Positions 1 through 10,159 are shown, numbered from the stretch's first letter. The stretch: 64,000 nucleotides of DNA from Dyella ginsengisoli LA-4 (GCF_000334915.1 NZ_AMSF01000095.1:1-64000); one strand, 5' to 3'. Notes: generated by a model not told the origin, from the sequence alone. Numbers and translations are program-made.

Positions 1-1
1 C

Positions 2-1066
2 CGCAAGCCGTTCCGCGTCGCCCACCTGCTGCGGCTCGAGGGCAACCGCCACGTCGAGATCGAGCAGGCGGTGCCCGGCGACATGGCGGCGGTGGCCAAG
101 GTCGAGGAGATCCACTTCGACGCGGTACTGCACGACTCGCACGACGAGGACCGCATCCACCTCGTGCCGATGGCCTATCCGGAACCGATGGCCGGGCTGG
201 CGCTGGAACCGAAGCACAAGGGCCAGGAGCAGAAGCTGGCGCTGGCCCTGGCGCGGCTGGCCGAGGAAGATCCCTGCCTGCGCGTGGAGCACCGGCGCGA
301 GCTCAACGAAACCGTGCTGCGCGGGCTCTCCGAGCTGCACCTGTCGATCGCGCTTGAACGCATGCGCGAACGCTACGGCGTGGAAGTCACCACGCATCCG
401 CCGCGGATCGCCTACCGCGAAACCATCACCGCCAGCGCCGACGGCCACCACCGGCACAAGAAGCAGACCGGCGGCGCCGGCCAGTTCGGCGAGGTGCTGC
501 TGCGGGTCGAACCGCTGGAGCGCGGTGCCGGCTTCGCCTTCGTCGACGCGGTGAAGGGCGGCGCGATCCCCGGCCAGTTCCTGCCGGCGATCGAGAAGGG
601 CGTGCGCCAGGCGATGGACCATGGTGCGGTCGCCGGCTTCCCGCTGCAGGACGTGCGCGTGACCGTGCTCGACGGCAAGCACCACTCGGTCGATTCGAAG
701 GAGGTCGCCTTCATCACCGCCGGGCGCAAGGCCTTCCTCGACGCGGTGGGCAAGGCGCAGCCGGTGGTGCTGGAGCCGATCGTGTCGCTGGAGGTGGCGA
801 TTCCCGAGGCGCACGTGGGCGACATCACCGGCAGCCTGGCCGGCAAGCGCGCGCGCATCCTCGGCACCGACCTGCAGCGCGGCGGCGAGCTGCTGATCCG
901 CGCCCTGGCGCCGCTGGCCGAGCTGGCCGACTACGCCACCGAACTGCGCGCGGTCACCGCCGGCCGCGGCCGCTACGGCATGGAGCTGAGCCACTACGAG
1001 GCGGCGCCGCCGGCGATGCAGAAGCAGCTGCGCGAGGCGTGGCGCCCGCATCCGGACGACGACTGA
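2..1066 (+). CDS. Elongation factor G-type translational GTPase, 3' part (5' end outside the window)
   Basis: An open frame enters from the left edge and gives 354 residues covering the end of domain II and domains III to V of an EF-G-type GTPase, which moves tRNA and mRNA through the ribosome. The domain III segment (LRGLSELHLSIALERM) and the domain IV segment (HKKQTGGAGQFGEV, then DGKHHSVDSKEVAF) are typical. The end (ELSHYEAAPPAMQKQL) matches domain V. The GTP-binding domain lies outside, so the frame cannot be checked there. The style resembles the second, EF-G2-like paralogue rather than the str-operon fusA: no rpsL, rpsG or tuf lies beside it and the next gene is convergent. Which paralogue it is remains an inference. 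Confidence 0.9.
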   Translation, partial: RKPFRVAHLLRLEGNRHVEIEQAVPGDMAAVAKVEEIHFDAVLHDSHDEDRIHLVPMAYPEPMAGLALEPKHKGQEQKLALALARLAEEDPCLRVEHRRELNETVLRGLSELHLSIALERMRERYGVEVTTHPPRIAYRETITASADGHHRHKKQTGGAGQFGEVLLRVEPLERGAGFAFVDAVKGGAIPGQFLPAIEKGVRQAMDHGAVAGFPLQDVRVTVLDGKHHSVDSKEVAFITAGRKAFLDAVGKAQPVVLEPIVSLEVAIPEAHVGDITGSLAGKRARILGTDLQRGGELLIRALAPLAELADYATELRAVTAGRGRYGMELSHYEAAPPAMQKQLREAWRPHPDDD

Positions 1067-1073
1067 GCCGACC

Positions 1074-1097
1074 GCCGGCGCCCGCTCGGGCGCCGGC
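1074..1097. terminator. GC-rich hairpin between convergent genes
   Basis: A perfect 10-bp stem (GCCGGCGCCC at 1074-1083 with 1088-1097) and a GCTC loop lie exactly between the stop codons of the EF-G-type gene and the minus-strand DJ-1/PfpI gene. There is no T tract on either side, so intrinsic termination would be weak. It may instead protect 3' ends. Confidence 0.4.
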
Positions 1098-1098
1098 C

Positions 1099-1644
1099 TC
1101 AGGCGGCCAGCCGTTCGATCAGCGCCTCGGTGAACGCCGGGATGTCGTCCGGCTTGCGGCTGGTGATCAGCGTGCCGTCGGCCACCACCGCCTTGTCCTG
1201 CCACTGTGCGCCGGCGTTCTCCAGATCGTGGCGCAGCGACGGCCAGGAGGTGACCTTGCGGCCCATCACCAGCCCCGCGTCGATCAGCGTCCACGGGCCG
1301 TGGCAGATCGCCGCCACCGGCTTGCCGGCCGCGCCGAAGTCGCGGATCAGCTCGATCGCCTCGTGCTTCAGGCGCAGCTGGTCGGGGTTGATCACGCCGC
1401 CGGGCAGCAGCAGGGCGTCGAAGTCCTCGGCGTGGGCCTTGGCCAGCGGCAGGTCAACCTTCACCGGCTCGGCCCAGTCGCCGCCCTTCCAGCCGCGGAT
1501 CTGCTTCGAGCCGTCCGGCGCCACCACCTCGACGCGTGCCCCGGCCGCCTCCAGCAGGCGCTTGGGTTCGGTCAGTTCGCTGTGTTCGAAACCGTCGGTC
1601 GCCAGGACGGCGATACGGCGGCCATGCAGGTCGGTGGTGCTCAT
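1099..1644 (-). CDS. DJ-1/PfpI family protein (type 1 glutamine amidotransferase-like)
   Basis: A 181-residue protein of the DJ-1/PfpI superfamily, whose members include proteases, chaperones and glyoxalase or deglycase-like enzymes. It begins with a beta strand and the acidic turn TDGFEHSELTEP. The nucleophile elbow is AICHGPW, where the Cys followed by His is the usual catalytic pair. The longer in-frame start at 1692 was rejected because the ATG at 1644 follows an AGGAG-type ribosome site a few bases upstream and gives the normal family N-terminus. It stands alone, convergent with the EF-G gene and divergent from glpK. Stress protection by protein repair is plausible; the substrate is unknown. 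Confidence 0.88.
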   Translation of the reverse strand: MSTTDLHGRRIAVLATDGFEHSELTEPKRLLEAAGARVEVVAPDGSKQIRGWKGGDWAEPVKVDLPLAKAHAEDFDALLLPGGVINPDQLRLKHEAIELIRDFGAAGKPVAAICHGPWTLIDAGLVMGRKVTSWPSLRHDLENAGAQWQDKAVVADGTLITSRKPDDIPAFTEALIERLAA

Positions 1645-1727
1645 GGCGGCGCTCCTCGGAAGTGGGAAAGGCGACTGTCGCAGGTCGGGCATCGCCGGGG
1701 CGTCGTCGCCGCGTTAGACCAGCGTGA

Positions 1728-3308
<1,581 letters not shown>

Positions 3309-3332
3309 CCGCGAGGCCACCGCGCGCCGGCT

Positions 3333-3791
3333 TCAGATGACCACTTGGCAAGCGTCGCACTGGCCGTGTCCGTGCTTCCTGCTTGCAGAGAGCTTGTCGC
3401 CACAGACGGGGCAACACAGCGGCTCCGGATCGCTCTCGTCGTGGAACCACCAATAGTAGGTCGGCAGCAAAGCGCTCAACGCGGCGACTGCGGCGAGGCC
3501 GTCGCGGTTGACTTGTCCATCCCGCTTGAGCAACTGGACCTTGGCCCAGGCCTCGTACTCGCCGCAGTCAAGCCACAGGCTGTAGAGCGCCTGAAACTGG
3601 CCATGCCAGGAGCTCACCATATCGACCTGCTTGCTGCTGAGACCTAACCGCTGAGGATCGAGGGCTCCATTGCAGGCAAAACAGTGCACCGGGTTGTCCG
3701 TGAGCCGGTGCACCAGCAGAAGCTCACGAAGTTCCTTGCAATCGCAGAATTGCAGGTCAGCCGATGGCCTGAGCTTGTCGTAATGGCTCAT
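3333..3791 (-). CDS. Hypothetical Cys-rich (putative zinc-ribbon) protein
   Basis: A 152-residue protein of unknown function. Four pairs of cysteines are visible: CDC near residue 17, CFAC near 38, CPVC near 130 and CDAC near 147. The last two form a plausible C-terminal zinc ribbon, and the first two could bind a second metal. The middle is rich in Trp and Leu (WHGQFQALYSLWLDCGEYEAW) with no membrane segment. It lies 10 bases after the SET-domain gene on the same strand, so the two are probably co-transcribed. The base composition is visibly less GC-rich than the surroundings, which suggests acquired DNA. I do not recognise a named family. Confidence 0.7.
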   Translation of the reverse strand: MSHYDKLRPSADLQFCDCKELRELLLVHRLTDNPVHCFACNGALDPQRLGLSSKQVDMVSSWHGQFQALYSLWLDCGEYEAWAKVQLLKRDGQVNRDGLAAVAALSALLPTYYWWFHDESDPEPLCCPVCGDKLSASRKHGHGQCDACQVVI

Positions 3792-3801
3792 CGGCGCCCG
3801 G

Positions 3802-4317
3802 CTAGCCCTTGGGCTGCAGCAGCGTGCCGGTGCACTTGGGCGAACCGCACAGGCACTTCCACAGCTTCTTCAGCCGCGCGGTGTGCGGCACTTCCAGCAC
3901 GATGCCGTAGTTGTAGGTGAGTTCCTCGCCGGGCTTGATCGTACGGATCGCCTCGATCATCACCTTGTCTCTGCGCGGGTCGCCGCTGGCGCTCTCCTCC
4001 ACCACCGCACGGCAGTTCGGATCGCAGCTGTGGTTGATCCAGCGCGCCGTGTTGCCCTTGCGGTTGGCGTCGATGATGTACTCGTCGTTGAGCGTGAACA
4101 GGAAGGTGTGCCCGGTCTCGCCACCATCGCCGTACAGCTCGTCCGCCTCGGCATGGGTCATCAGCGTGCCCTTGTACTGGACGACTTCTTCGCCCTTGCG
4201 GATCACATCGGTGGCGAACACGCCATTGCCGTGGATGGGCGAACGGCGGGCGACGAAACGTGCGGGCATGCGGACAGTCCGTTGGTAGGCGAAACCACGA
4301 TGATGCCCGTTCGGCAT
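3802..4317 (-). CDS. SET-domain protein, probable protein-lysine methyltransferase
   Basis: A 171-residue protein that is almost entirely a SET domain, the fold that transfers methyl groups from S-adenosylmethionine to protein lysines. The motifs are in order: the HGNGVFAT glycine turn, WINHSCDPNC (SAM pocket and pseudoknot), GEELTYNYG with the catalytic Tyr, and a post-SET Cys cluster CLCGSPKCTGT. A later ATG at 4269 would remove 16 residues and still leave a whole domain; neither start has a good ribosome site. Bacterial SET proteins are thought to methylate ribosomal or DNA-associated proteins. The substrate here is unknown, and the neighbouring Cys-rich protein may be a partner. Confidence 0.88.
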   Translation of the reverse strand: MPNGHHRGFAYQRTVRMPARFVARRSPIHGNGVFATDVIRKGEEVVQYKGTLMTHAEADELYGDGGETGHTFLFTLNDEYIIDANRKGNTARWINHSCDPNCRAVVEESASGDPRRDKVMIEAIRTIKPGEELTYNYGIVLEVPHTARLKKLWKCLCGSPKCTGTLLQPKG

Positions 4318-4424
4318 GAACGTTGAAACCGCGCCGCCGCGGCGATCGACTGGCCGCGACCGTCCCGGCTCCCCGGCAGGGGACGGTTTCAGCCGCCACG
4401 CAAAGATGGGTAGAATCGGTCATT

Positions 4425-4438
4425 CAAACGATCGTTTG
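4425..4438. promoter_or_regulatory. Perfect 14-bp palindrome, PsrA-type operator candidate
   Basis: The sequence CAAACGATCGTTTG is a perfect palindrome. It matches the published form of the Pseudomonas PsrA (TetR-family fatty-acid sensor) site, C/GAAAC-N2-4-GTTTG/C, with an N4 spacer. It lies just after a -10-like TAGAAT (4411-4416), where a repressor would cover the transcription start, and 11 bases before the lipoprotein ATG. The two-gene unit downstream contains an acyl-CoA dehydrogenase, a typical target of such regulators. The match is by eye; no regulator gene is in the window. Confidence 0.6.
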
Positions 4439-4449
4439 GAGAAGCCGTG

Positions 4450-4929
4450 ATGCGCCTGACCCGCTGGATCGCCCCCGCCGCGCTCGCCCTGGGCCTGGTT
4501 GCCTGCGGGCCGCCGCGCAAGAGCGTGTTCCCGCCGGCGGTCAGCATCCAGCAGCTGCAGCTCCAGCCCGGCGGTGGATGGCACCTCACCGTGCGCATCC
4601 AGAACAACAGCTACGGCGAGATGGACTTCACCTCGCTGGAAGGCACGCTGCAGGTGGCCCAGCTCGAGCCGGTGCGCCTGCACGGCAGCTTCAAGCGCGA
4701 CATCCCTGCCCTCTCCGGCGACGTGGTGGACATCGACGTGCTGCCGACCTCACAGATGACCGCCGCACTGGCCGCCGTCGCGGCCAAGGGCAGCGCCGGT
4801 TCGCTCGCCTACCGGGTGAGCGGCACCGCCCGCGCCAAGCCCGAGCAGGAAAAGCAGGCCCGCGATTTCGACTTCAGCGGCAACGACTGGCTGTCGCCCG
4901 TGCCCGGGATACCCGGCACCTTCCGCTGA
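4450..4929 (+). CDS. Small LEA-type-2-like lipoprotein
   Basis: A 159-residue predicted lipoprotein. The signal peptide MRLTRWIAPAALALGLVAC ends in a lipobox with Cys19. The mature part is a single beta-sandwich-like domain with the pattern LTVRIQNNSYGEMDFTSLEGTLQV, which resembles LEA14/WHy-type domains; this resemblance is my reading of the pattern. A GTG at 4447 is an alternative start, but the ATG at 4450 has a GGAG site 8 bases upstream. It is the first gene of a unit with the acyl-CoA dehydrogenase 42 bases downstream, both behind the 4425-4438 palindrome. A role in the envelope during fatty-acid use is an inference. Confidence 0.8.
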   Translation: MRLTRWIAPAALALGLVACGPPRKSVFPPAVSIQQLQLQPGGGWHLTVRIQNNSYGEMDFTSLEGTLQVAQLEPVRLHGSFKRDIPALSGDVVDIDVLPTSQMTAALAAVAAKGSAGSLAYRVSGTARAKPEQEKQARDFDFSGNDWLSPVPGIPGTFR

Positions 4930-4971
4930 TCCGCTCCTCACATCCCACCCATTCCACCGAAGGACATCGCC

Positions 4972-6762
4972 ATGACGCTTTACAAGGCCCCCCTCGACGA
5001 CCAGCGCTTCGCCCTCTTCGACGTCCTCGGCGCCGAAGCGGTGCTGACCGGGCTGGAAGGTGGCGACGGCCACACCCGCGACCTGCTCGACGCCGTGCTG
5101 GAAGAAGCCGGCAAGCTGGCCGAACAGGTGCTCGCCCCGACCAACCGGCCGGGCGACCAGGAAGGCTGCCACTACGACAAGGAGACCCACACGGTCACCA
5201 CGCCCAAGGGCTTCAAGGAGGCGTTCAAGGCGTTCGCCGAAGGCGGCTGGGCCGGCCTGACCATGCCCGAGGCCTACGGCGGCCAGGCGCTGCCGGCGGT
5301 GCTGGGCACCGCCACCACCGAGCTGTTCCAGTCCGGCAACCTGTCGTGGAGCCTGTATCCCCTGCTGTCCGAAGGCGCCTGCCACGCGATGGAGCTGCAC
5401 GGCGAGGAATGGCAGCGCCAGCTGTTCATGAGCCGCATCGTCGCCGGCGACTGGACCGGCACGATGTGCCTGACCGAGCCGCAGGCCGGCTCCGACCTGG
5501 GCCTGCTGAAGACCCGCGCCGAACCGGCCGGCAAGGGCCTCAACGACGCCACCACCTACAAGATCTCCGGCACCAAGATCTTCATCAGCGCCGGCGAGCA
5601 CGACCTGGCCGAGAACATCGTGCACCTGGTGCTGGCGCGGCTGCCCGACGCCCCGGCCGGCAGCCGCGGCATCTCGATGTTCATCGTGCCGAAATTCAAG
5701 GTGAACGCCGACGGCTCGCTGGGCGAACGCAACAATGCCTACGCCGGTGCCATCGAGCACAAGATGGGCATCAAGGGTTCGGCCACCTGCGTGATGAACT
5801 TCGACGAGGCCGAGGGCTACCTGATCGGCCAGCCGCACAAGGGCCTGATGGCCATGTTCACCATGATGAATGCCGCCCGCCTGGCGGTGGGCGTGCAGGG
5901 CCTGGCGCTGTCGGAGCGGGCGCTGCAGAACAGCCTGAACTACGCCCGCGAGCGCCTGCAGTCGCGCGCGCTGTCGGGCCCGAAGTTCCCGGAAAAGCCG
6001 GCCGACAACCTGCTGGTGCAGCCGGACGTGCGCCGCATGCTGCTGACCCAGCGCGCCTTCGTCGAGGGCTCGCGCCTGCTGGTGCTCTACAACGCGCTGC
6101 AGACCGACATCGAGGCGCGTGCCAGGGATGAGGCCACCCGCCAGAAGGCCAGCGAGCTGGTCGCGTTCCTGATCCCGATCTCCAAGGCACTGGTCACCGA
6201 GCTGTCGATCGAGTGCACCAAGGAGGCGCTGCAGATCTATGGCGGCCACGGCTACATCGGCGAGAACGGCATGGAGCAGTTCGCCCGCGATGCGCGCATC
6301 ACCACGCTGTACGAGGGCACCACCGGCATCCAGGCGGCCGACCTGCTCGGCCGCAAGATCCTCCAGCTCCAGGGCGTGGGCTTCCGGCATTTCCTGGAGG
6401 AGATCAGCGCGTTCTGCCAGCAGCACAGCGCCGACGAGTCGCTGCGCGCGATGATCGGTCCGCTCGCCGTCTACGCCAAGCAGTGGGGCGAGCTGACCAT
6501 GAAGCTGGCCGGCCGCATCCAGGCCAACCCGGAAGAGCTGGGCGCTGCCGCCAACGACTATCTCTACTACTCCGGCTACATCACGCTCGCCTACCTGTGG
6601 GCCAGGAGCGTGGCCGCGGCAGACAAGAGCAACCAGCCGGAGGCGTTCAAGCAGGCCAAGCGCGATACCGCGTCGTTCTATTTCGCCCGCATCCTGCCCC
6701 GTTGCCTCATGCATCAGGCCGGGATGGAGGCCGGCGTCGCGACGCTGCCCGCGATCGCCTGA
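4972..6762 (+). CDS. Acyl-CoA dehydrogenase (large DmdC/FadE-like type)
   Basis: A 596-residue FAD-dependent acyl-CoA dehydrogenase, carrying out the first oxidation step of fatty acyl-CoA breakdown. MCLTEPQAGSDLG near residue 165 is the flavin/substrate-binding motif. YEGTTGIQA contains the expected catalytic base, Glu448. After about residue 470 an extra C-terminal domain follows, of the kind that marks the roughly 600-residue subfamily also containing DmdC. An AAGGA ribosome site precedes the ATG. It follows the lipoprotein and is closed by a strong terminator at 6789. The putative PsrA-type operator upstream fits induction by long-chain acyl-CoA. Chain-length preference cannot be read from sequence. 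Confidence 0.95.
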   Translation: MTLYKAPLDDQRFALFDVLGAEAVLTGLEGGDGHTRDLLDAVLEEAGKLAEQVLAPTNRPGDQEGCHYDKETHTVTTPKGFKEAFKAFAEGGWAGLTMPEAYGGQALPAVLGTATTELFQSGNLSWSLYPLLSEGACHAMELHGEEWQRQLFMSRIVAGDWTGTMCLTEPQAGSDLGLLKTRAEPAGKGLNDATTYKISGTKIFISAGEHDLAENIVHLVLARLPDAPAGSRGISMFIVPKFKVNADGSLGERNNAYAGAIEHKMGIKGSATCVMNFDEAEGYLIGQPHKGLMAMFTMMNAARLAVGVQGLALSERALQNSLNYARERLQSRALSGPKFPEKPADNLLVQPDVRRMLLTQRAFVEGSRLLVLYNALQTDIEARARDEATRQKASELVAFLIPISKALVTELSIECTKEALQIYGGHGYIGENGMEQFARDARITTLYEGTTGIQAADLLGRKILQLQGVGFRHFLEEISAFCQQHSADESLRAMIGPLAVYAKQWGELTMKLAGRIQANPEELGAAANDYLYYSGYITLAYLWARSVAAADKSNQPEAFKQAKRDTASFYFARILPRCLMHQAGMEAGVATLPAIA

Positions 6763-6788
6763 GGTCACCCTTGCTGCCTGCACCCGAA

Positions 6789-6818
6789 ACGCCCGGCCCT
6801 GCCGGGCGTCTCTTTTTC
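6789..6818 (+). terminator. Rho-independent terminator after the acyl-CoA dehydrogenase
   Basis: A 9-bp perfect stem (ACGCCCGGC / GCCGGGCGT) with a CCT loop is followed by CTCTTTTTC. It ends the lipoprotein and acyl-CoA dehydrogenase unit. Confidence 0.85.
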
Positions 6819-6901
6819 TGGGCGAAGGAGCCGATCGCGCCGCTACTGTCGCCGCCGTCGGGCGATTGCTACGCTGCGGGCACTCGCCAAGGGGGAAATC
6901 C

Positions 6902-7444
6902 ATGCGCCGGACCGCCGTGCTGCTCGCCAGCCTGCTCGCCTGCACCCATGCCTTCGCCGGGGCAACGCTGAAACCCGGCGACACACCACCGGACGCACTG
7001 GGCGTCACCCGCGACGGCACCCGGCTCACGCTTTCGTCGATGCGTGGCAAGGTGGTGGTGGTGAGCTTCTGGGCCACCTGGTGCGGCTACTGCATGAAGG
7101 AAATGCCGACCCTGGGCAGCATCCAGCAGGCGGCGATCCAGAAGCACCTGCCGCTGCAGATCGTCGCGGTGAACCATCGCGAGAGCCTCCGGACGTTCGT
7201 CGCGGTGTCGCGCAACATGCACCGCATCCTGCCGAGCCTGCTGATGAGCCGCGACGGGGATGGCAGCGTCGGGCGTCCCTACGGCAGCGACAACGGCATC
7301 CCGGTGATGGCGATCTTCCATCCGGACGGCACGCTGGCCGATCTGCACGTAGGTTATGACGAGAGCGATCTCGACGGGATCCTCTCCGAGATCAACGGTC
7401 TGCTGGCCGACGCCATGAAACAGCAGGCCGTCGCCCCGCCCTGA
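6902..7444 (+). CDS. Periplasmic thioredoxin-like protein (TlpA/redoxin type)
   Basis: A 180-residue exported thioredoxin-fold protein. The signal peptide MRRTAVLLASLLACTHAFA is followed by a TlpA/ResA-like core: GKVVVVSFWATWCGYC with the redox pair Cys61 and Cys64, and the cis-proline loop IPVMAIF. The start at 6902 follows an AGGGGG-rich ribosome site; an in-frame start at 6866 lies before the signal peptide and was not used. It precedes the DUF2946 and copper receptor genes on the same strand by 86 bases. It could keep periplasmic cysteines or copper sites reduced; the true partner is unknown. Confidence 0.88.
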   Translation: MRRTAVLLASLLACTHAFAGATLKPGDTPPDALGVTRDGTRLTLSSMRGKVVVVSFWATWCGYCMKEMPTLGSIQQAAIQKHLPLQIVAVNHRESLRTFVAVSRNMHRILPSLLMSRDGDGSVGRPYGSDNGIPVMAIFHPDGTLADLHVGYDESDLDGILSEINGLLADAMKQQAVAPP

Positions 7445-7530
7445 CAGCGACACCCTGCCGCAGCGGCTTACCGCCGCCCCGGCGTCCGTGACATGATGCC
7501 GGGCCGTCGAAATCGACAGACCGTCTTTCC

Positions 7531-7899
7531 GTGCCCATTCCACGCCGCCAACGAGGCTTCGTCGCCTGGCTCGCCATCGTCGCCCTGTGGCTGACGATCG
7601 TCGCGCCCGTGGTGTCGCAGACGCTGGCGAACCCGCTGGATTCGCTGATCAGCATCGGTGCCTGCGGCGTGCATCATCCGGACGGCACGCAGACCCCGCC
7701 CACCGGTCACCTGCTGGAAAAGTGCGGCTACTGCGGCATGATGGCCGGGCATTCGATGCTGCCCGACGCATCGCCGGTGCAGATCCCCGGGCTGGCGCTG
7801 GCCGGTCCGTCGCTCACCGCCGTCCGGCCACCCGAACGCAGCACGATCGTGCTGCTCGCTGCCGCGCCCCGCGGCCCACCCGTCGTCGCGCACGCCTGA
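7531..7899 (+). CDS. DUF2946-type small membrane or periplasmic protein
   Basis: A 122-residue protein with an N-terminal hydrophobic segment (residues 11-30) and the motif CGYCGMMAGHSM (Cys65, Cys68, Met70, Met71, His74) plus Cys45 and the pair His48-His49. Small proteins with this layout (DUF2946) are often found beside copper genes and TonB-dependent copper receptors, as here, where the receptor starts 127 bases downstream. The Cys, His and Met residues suggest metal binding. The start is GTG without a clear ribosome site, so the first residues are uncertain. Confidence 0.75.
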   Translation: MPIPRRQRGFVAWLAIVALWLTIVAPVVSQTLANPLDSLISIGACGVHHPDGTQTPPTGHLLEKCGYCGMMAGHSMLPDASPVQIPGLALAGPSLTAVRPPERSTIVLLAAAPRGPPVVAHA

Positions 7900-8026
7900 A
7901 CCTGCACCACGCGGATCGCTGACCGACCGTCCCCGGCCTTGCCGGATCGACGGCCGGCGATGACATCCGCTCCGTGATCGCGCATGGCCCGCGTGCCGTG
8001 CGTCGCTGCCGACTCCAGGGATCTCC

Positions 8027-10159
8027 ATGACTCACCCAACGCTTCACCGGCGTGCACGTGCGCACGCCCGCACCGCGCCGTGCACACTCGCCGCCGCCCT
8101 CGCGCTGGCACTCGCCGGCCCCGCACTCGCCACCGACGCGCAACCGGCCACCGAGCTGGCTCCGGTGGTGGTTACCGCACCGATGCAGGACAGTCCGCTC
8201 ACCGTGGTCACCGACCCGAAGGCCCCGCGCCAGCCGGTGCCGGCCAGCGACGGCGCCGACCTGCTCAGGAGCATTCCCGGCTTCTCGATGATCCGCAAAG
8301 GCGGCAGCAACGGCGATCCGGTGCTGCGCGGCATGAGCGGCTCGCGACTGGGCATCCTGATGGACGGCGGCCAGATCGCCGGCGGCTGCCCGTCACGCAT
8401 GGATCCGCCGACCGCCTACATCGCGCCGGAAAACTACGATCGCGTCACCGTGATCAAGGGCCCGGAAACGGTGATCTACGGGCCCGGCAACTCGGCTGGC
8501 GTGGTGCGCTTCGACCGCGACTTCAGCCGCTACGCCGAACCGGGTTACAGCGTCGACGCCAGCGTGCTCGGCGGCTCCTGGGGCCGCAACGACCAGAACC
8601 TCGACCTGCGCGCCGGCGCCCCGACCGGCTACCTGGGGGTTGCCGCCAACCACACCCATTCGCAGGACTACGCCGACGGCGCCGGCCACCGCGTGCACTC
8701 GCGCTACGACCGCTGGAACGTCGACACTACCGTGGGCTGGACGCCCAGTGACGACACCCGGCTGGAACTGGCCGTCGGCAAGGGCAACGGCCAGGCCGCC
8801 TATGCCTTCAGCGGCATGGATGGCTCGCAGTTCCTGCGCGAAAGCGCCGGCCTGACGCTCGTGCAGCAGCACCTCACGCATCATTGGGACAAGCTGGAAA
8901 TGCAGGCGTACACCAATTACGCCGACCACGTGATGGACAACTACACGCTGCGCCAGCCCGATCCGGCCAGCATGATGCCGATGGCGATGGCCTCCAACGT
9001 GGCCCGGCGCACCAGCGGCGGGCGCATCGCCGGCACCTGGCGCTGGGACGAGGTGCTGGAGCTGGTCGCCGGCATGGACGGCTCGACCAACGCACACACC
9101 GTGCGCAACGGCGGCCCGCCGGACAGCATGAACGACTACCGCCGCCTGCCGCGCCTGCGCGACGCCCGCATGCGCGACGTCGGCGCGTTCGGCGAACTGC
9201 GCTGGACTCTCGCGCCCCGCCAGCGCGTGATCGGCGGCGTCCGGCTGGATCGCGCACAGGCCCGCGGCTACCAGCTCACCCTGCCTTCCTCCGGCACGGG
9301 AGGCATGGGGGGTGGAATGAGCGGCGGGATGAGCGGCGGCATGGGCAGCAGCATGACCACCACGGTCACGGCGGATCGCTCCGACACCCTGCCGTCGGGC
9401 TTCGTCCGCTACGAGCAGTACCTCGCCTCCGCACCGGCCACGTTCTACGCCGGCATCGGCCATGTAGAGCGCTTCCCCGACTACTGGGAGCTGTTCGGCG
9501 GGCATGTGGACACCTCGATCACGAGCTTCCGCAAGCTGCAGCCGGAACGCACCACCCAGCTGGACATCGGCCTGCAGTATCACGACAGCCGCATGAAGGC
9601 CTGGGTCTCCGGCTACGCCGGCGTGGTGCAGGACTTCATCCTGATGCACTACCCGGCCAGTGCCATGGGCACGGGAACGGCCAACAACGTGCAGGCGCGC
9701 ATCGCCGGCGGCGAAGCCGGCGTGAGCTATGCGTTCGATCCGCACTGGAGCGGCGACGCCTCGCTCAGCTATGCCTGGGGCGAAAACCGCACCGAACATC
9801 GCCCGCTGCCGCAGATGCCGCCACTGGAAGCCCGCTTCGGACTCACCTACGCACGCGACGCGTGGTCGCTGGGCACGCTCTGGCGTATAGCCACGGCCCA
9901 GCATCGGGTGGCGGTCGGCGAGGGCAACATCGTCGGCCAGGACCTGGGAACCAGCGGCGGCTTCGGCGTGCTCTCGCTCAACGGCAGCTACCGCCTCGGC
10001 CGGCACCTGACGCTGAGCGCCGGTGTCGACAACCTGCTGGACAGGACCTACGCCGAGCACCTCAACGCCGCCCCGGCGGGCCTGGCCGGCTACGTCAACA
10101 CCGTGCGCGTGAACGAACCCGGGCGCACCGCCTGGATGAAACTCGCCATCCGCCTCTGA
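8027..10159 (+). CDS. TonB-dependent copper receptor
   Basis: A 710-residue outer-membrane receptor of the OprC/NosA-like copper family. After a signal sequence ending near ALAT come the TonB-box-like region (ELAPVVVTAP) and a plug domain with DGADLLRSIPGFSMIRKGG, LMDGGQIAGGCPSRMDPP and YDRVTVIKGPETVIYGP. The rest is a 22-strand-type barrel ending in the aromatic/basic C-terminus WMKLAIRL. The stretch GGCPSRMD is characteristic of copper receptors. An extracellular loop at about residues 423-446 is a Gly-Met repeat, and another Met cluster (MMPMAMA) lies near residue 315; both are plausible copper ligands. It moves copper across the outer membrane using TonB energy. Confidence 0.93.
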   Translation: MTHPTLHRRARAHARTAPCTLAAALALALAGPALATDAQPATELAPVVVTAPMQDSPLTVVTDPKAPRQPVPASDGADLLRSIPGFSMIRKGGSNGDPVLRGMSGSRLGILMDGGQIAGGCPSRMDPPTAYIAPENYDRVTVIKGPETVIYGPGNSAGVVRFDRDFSRYAEPGYSVDASVLGGSWGRNDQNLDLRAGAPTGYLGVAANHTHSQDYADGAGHRVHSRYDRWNVDTTVGWTPSDDTRLELAVGKGNGQAAYAFSGMDGSQFLRESAGLTLVQQHLTHHWDKLEMQAYTNYADHVMDNYTLRQPDPASMMPMAMASNVARRTSGGRIAGTWRWDEVLELVAGMDGSTNAHTVRNGGPPDSMNDYRRLPRLRDARMRDVGAFGELRWTLAPRQRVIGGVRLDRAQARGYQLTLPSSGTGGMGGGMSGGMSGGMGSSMTTTVTADRSDTLPSGFVRYEQYLASAPATFYAGIGHVERFPDYWELFGGHVDTSITSFRKLQPERTTQLDIGLQYHDSRMKAWVSGYAGVVQDFILMHYPASAMGTGTANNVQARIAGGEAGVSYAFDPHWSGDASLSYAWGENRTEHRPLPQMPPLEARFGLTYARDAWSLGTLWRIATAQHRVAVGEGNIVGQDLGTSGGFGVLSLNGSYRLGRHLTLSAGVDNLLDRTYAEHLNAAPAGLAGYVNTVRVNEPGRTAWMKLAIRL

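Noticed and set aside
2-1066. EF-G-type gene considered as a truncated pseudogene
   Set aside because: The missing 5' part is outside the window; the visible frame is intact.
4750-7077. A minus-strand open frame of 775 codons opposite the acyl-CoA dehydrogenase
   Set aside because: Shadow of the real gene; it runs through the terminator at 6789 and has no recognisable domain.
9300-9355. Short repeats coding Gly-Met considered as a tandem DNA repeat or CRISPR-like element
   Set aside because: It lies within the copper receptor frame and is explained as a Met-rich loop; no spacers are present.
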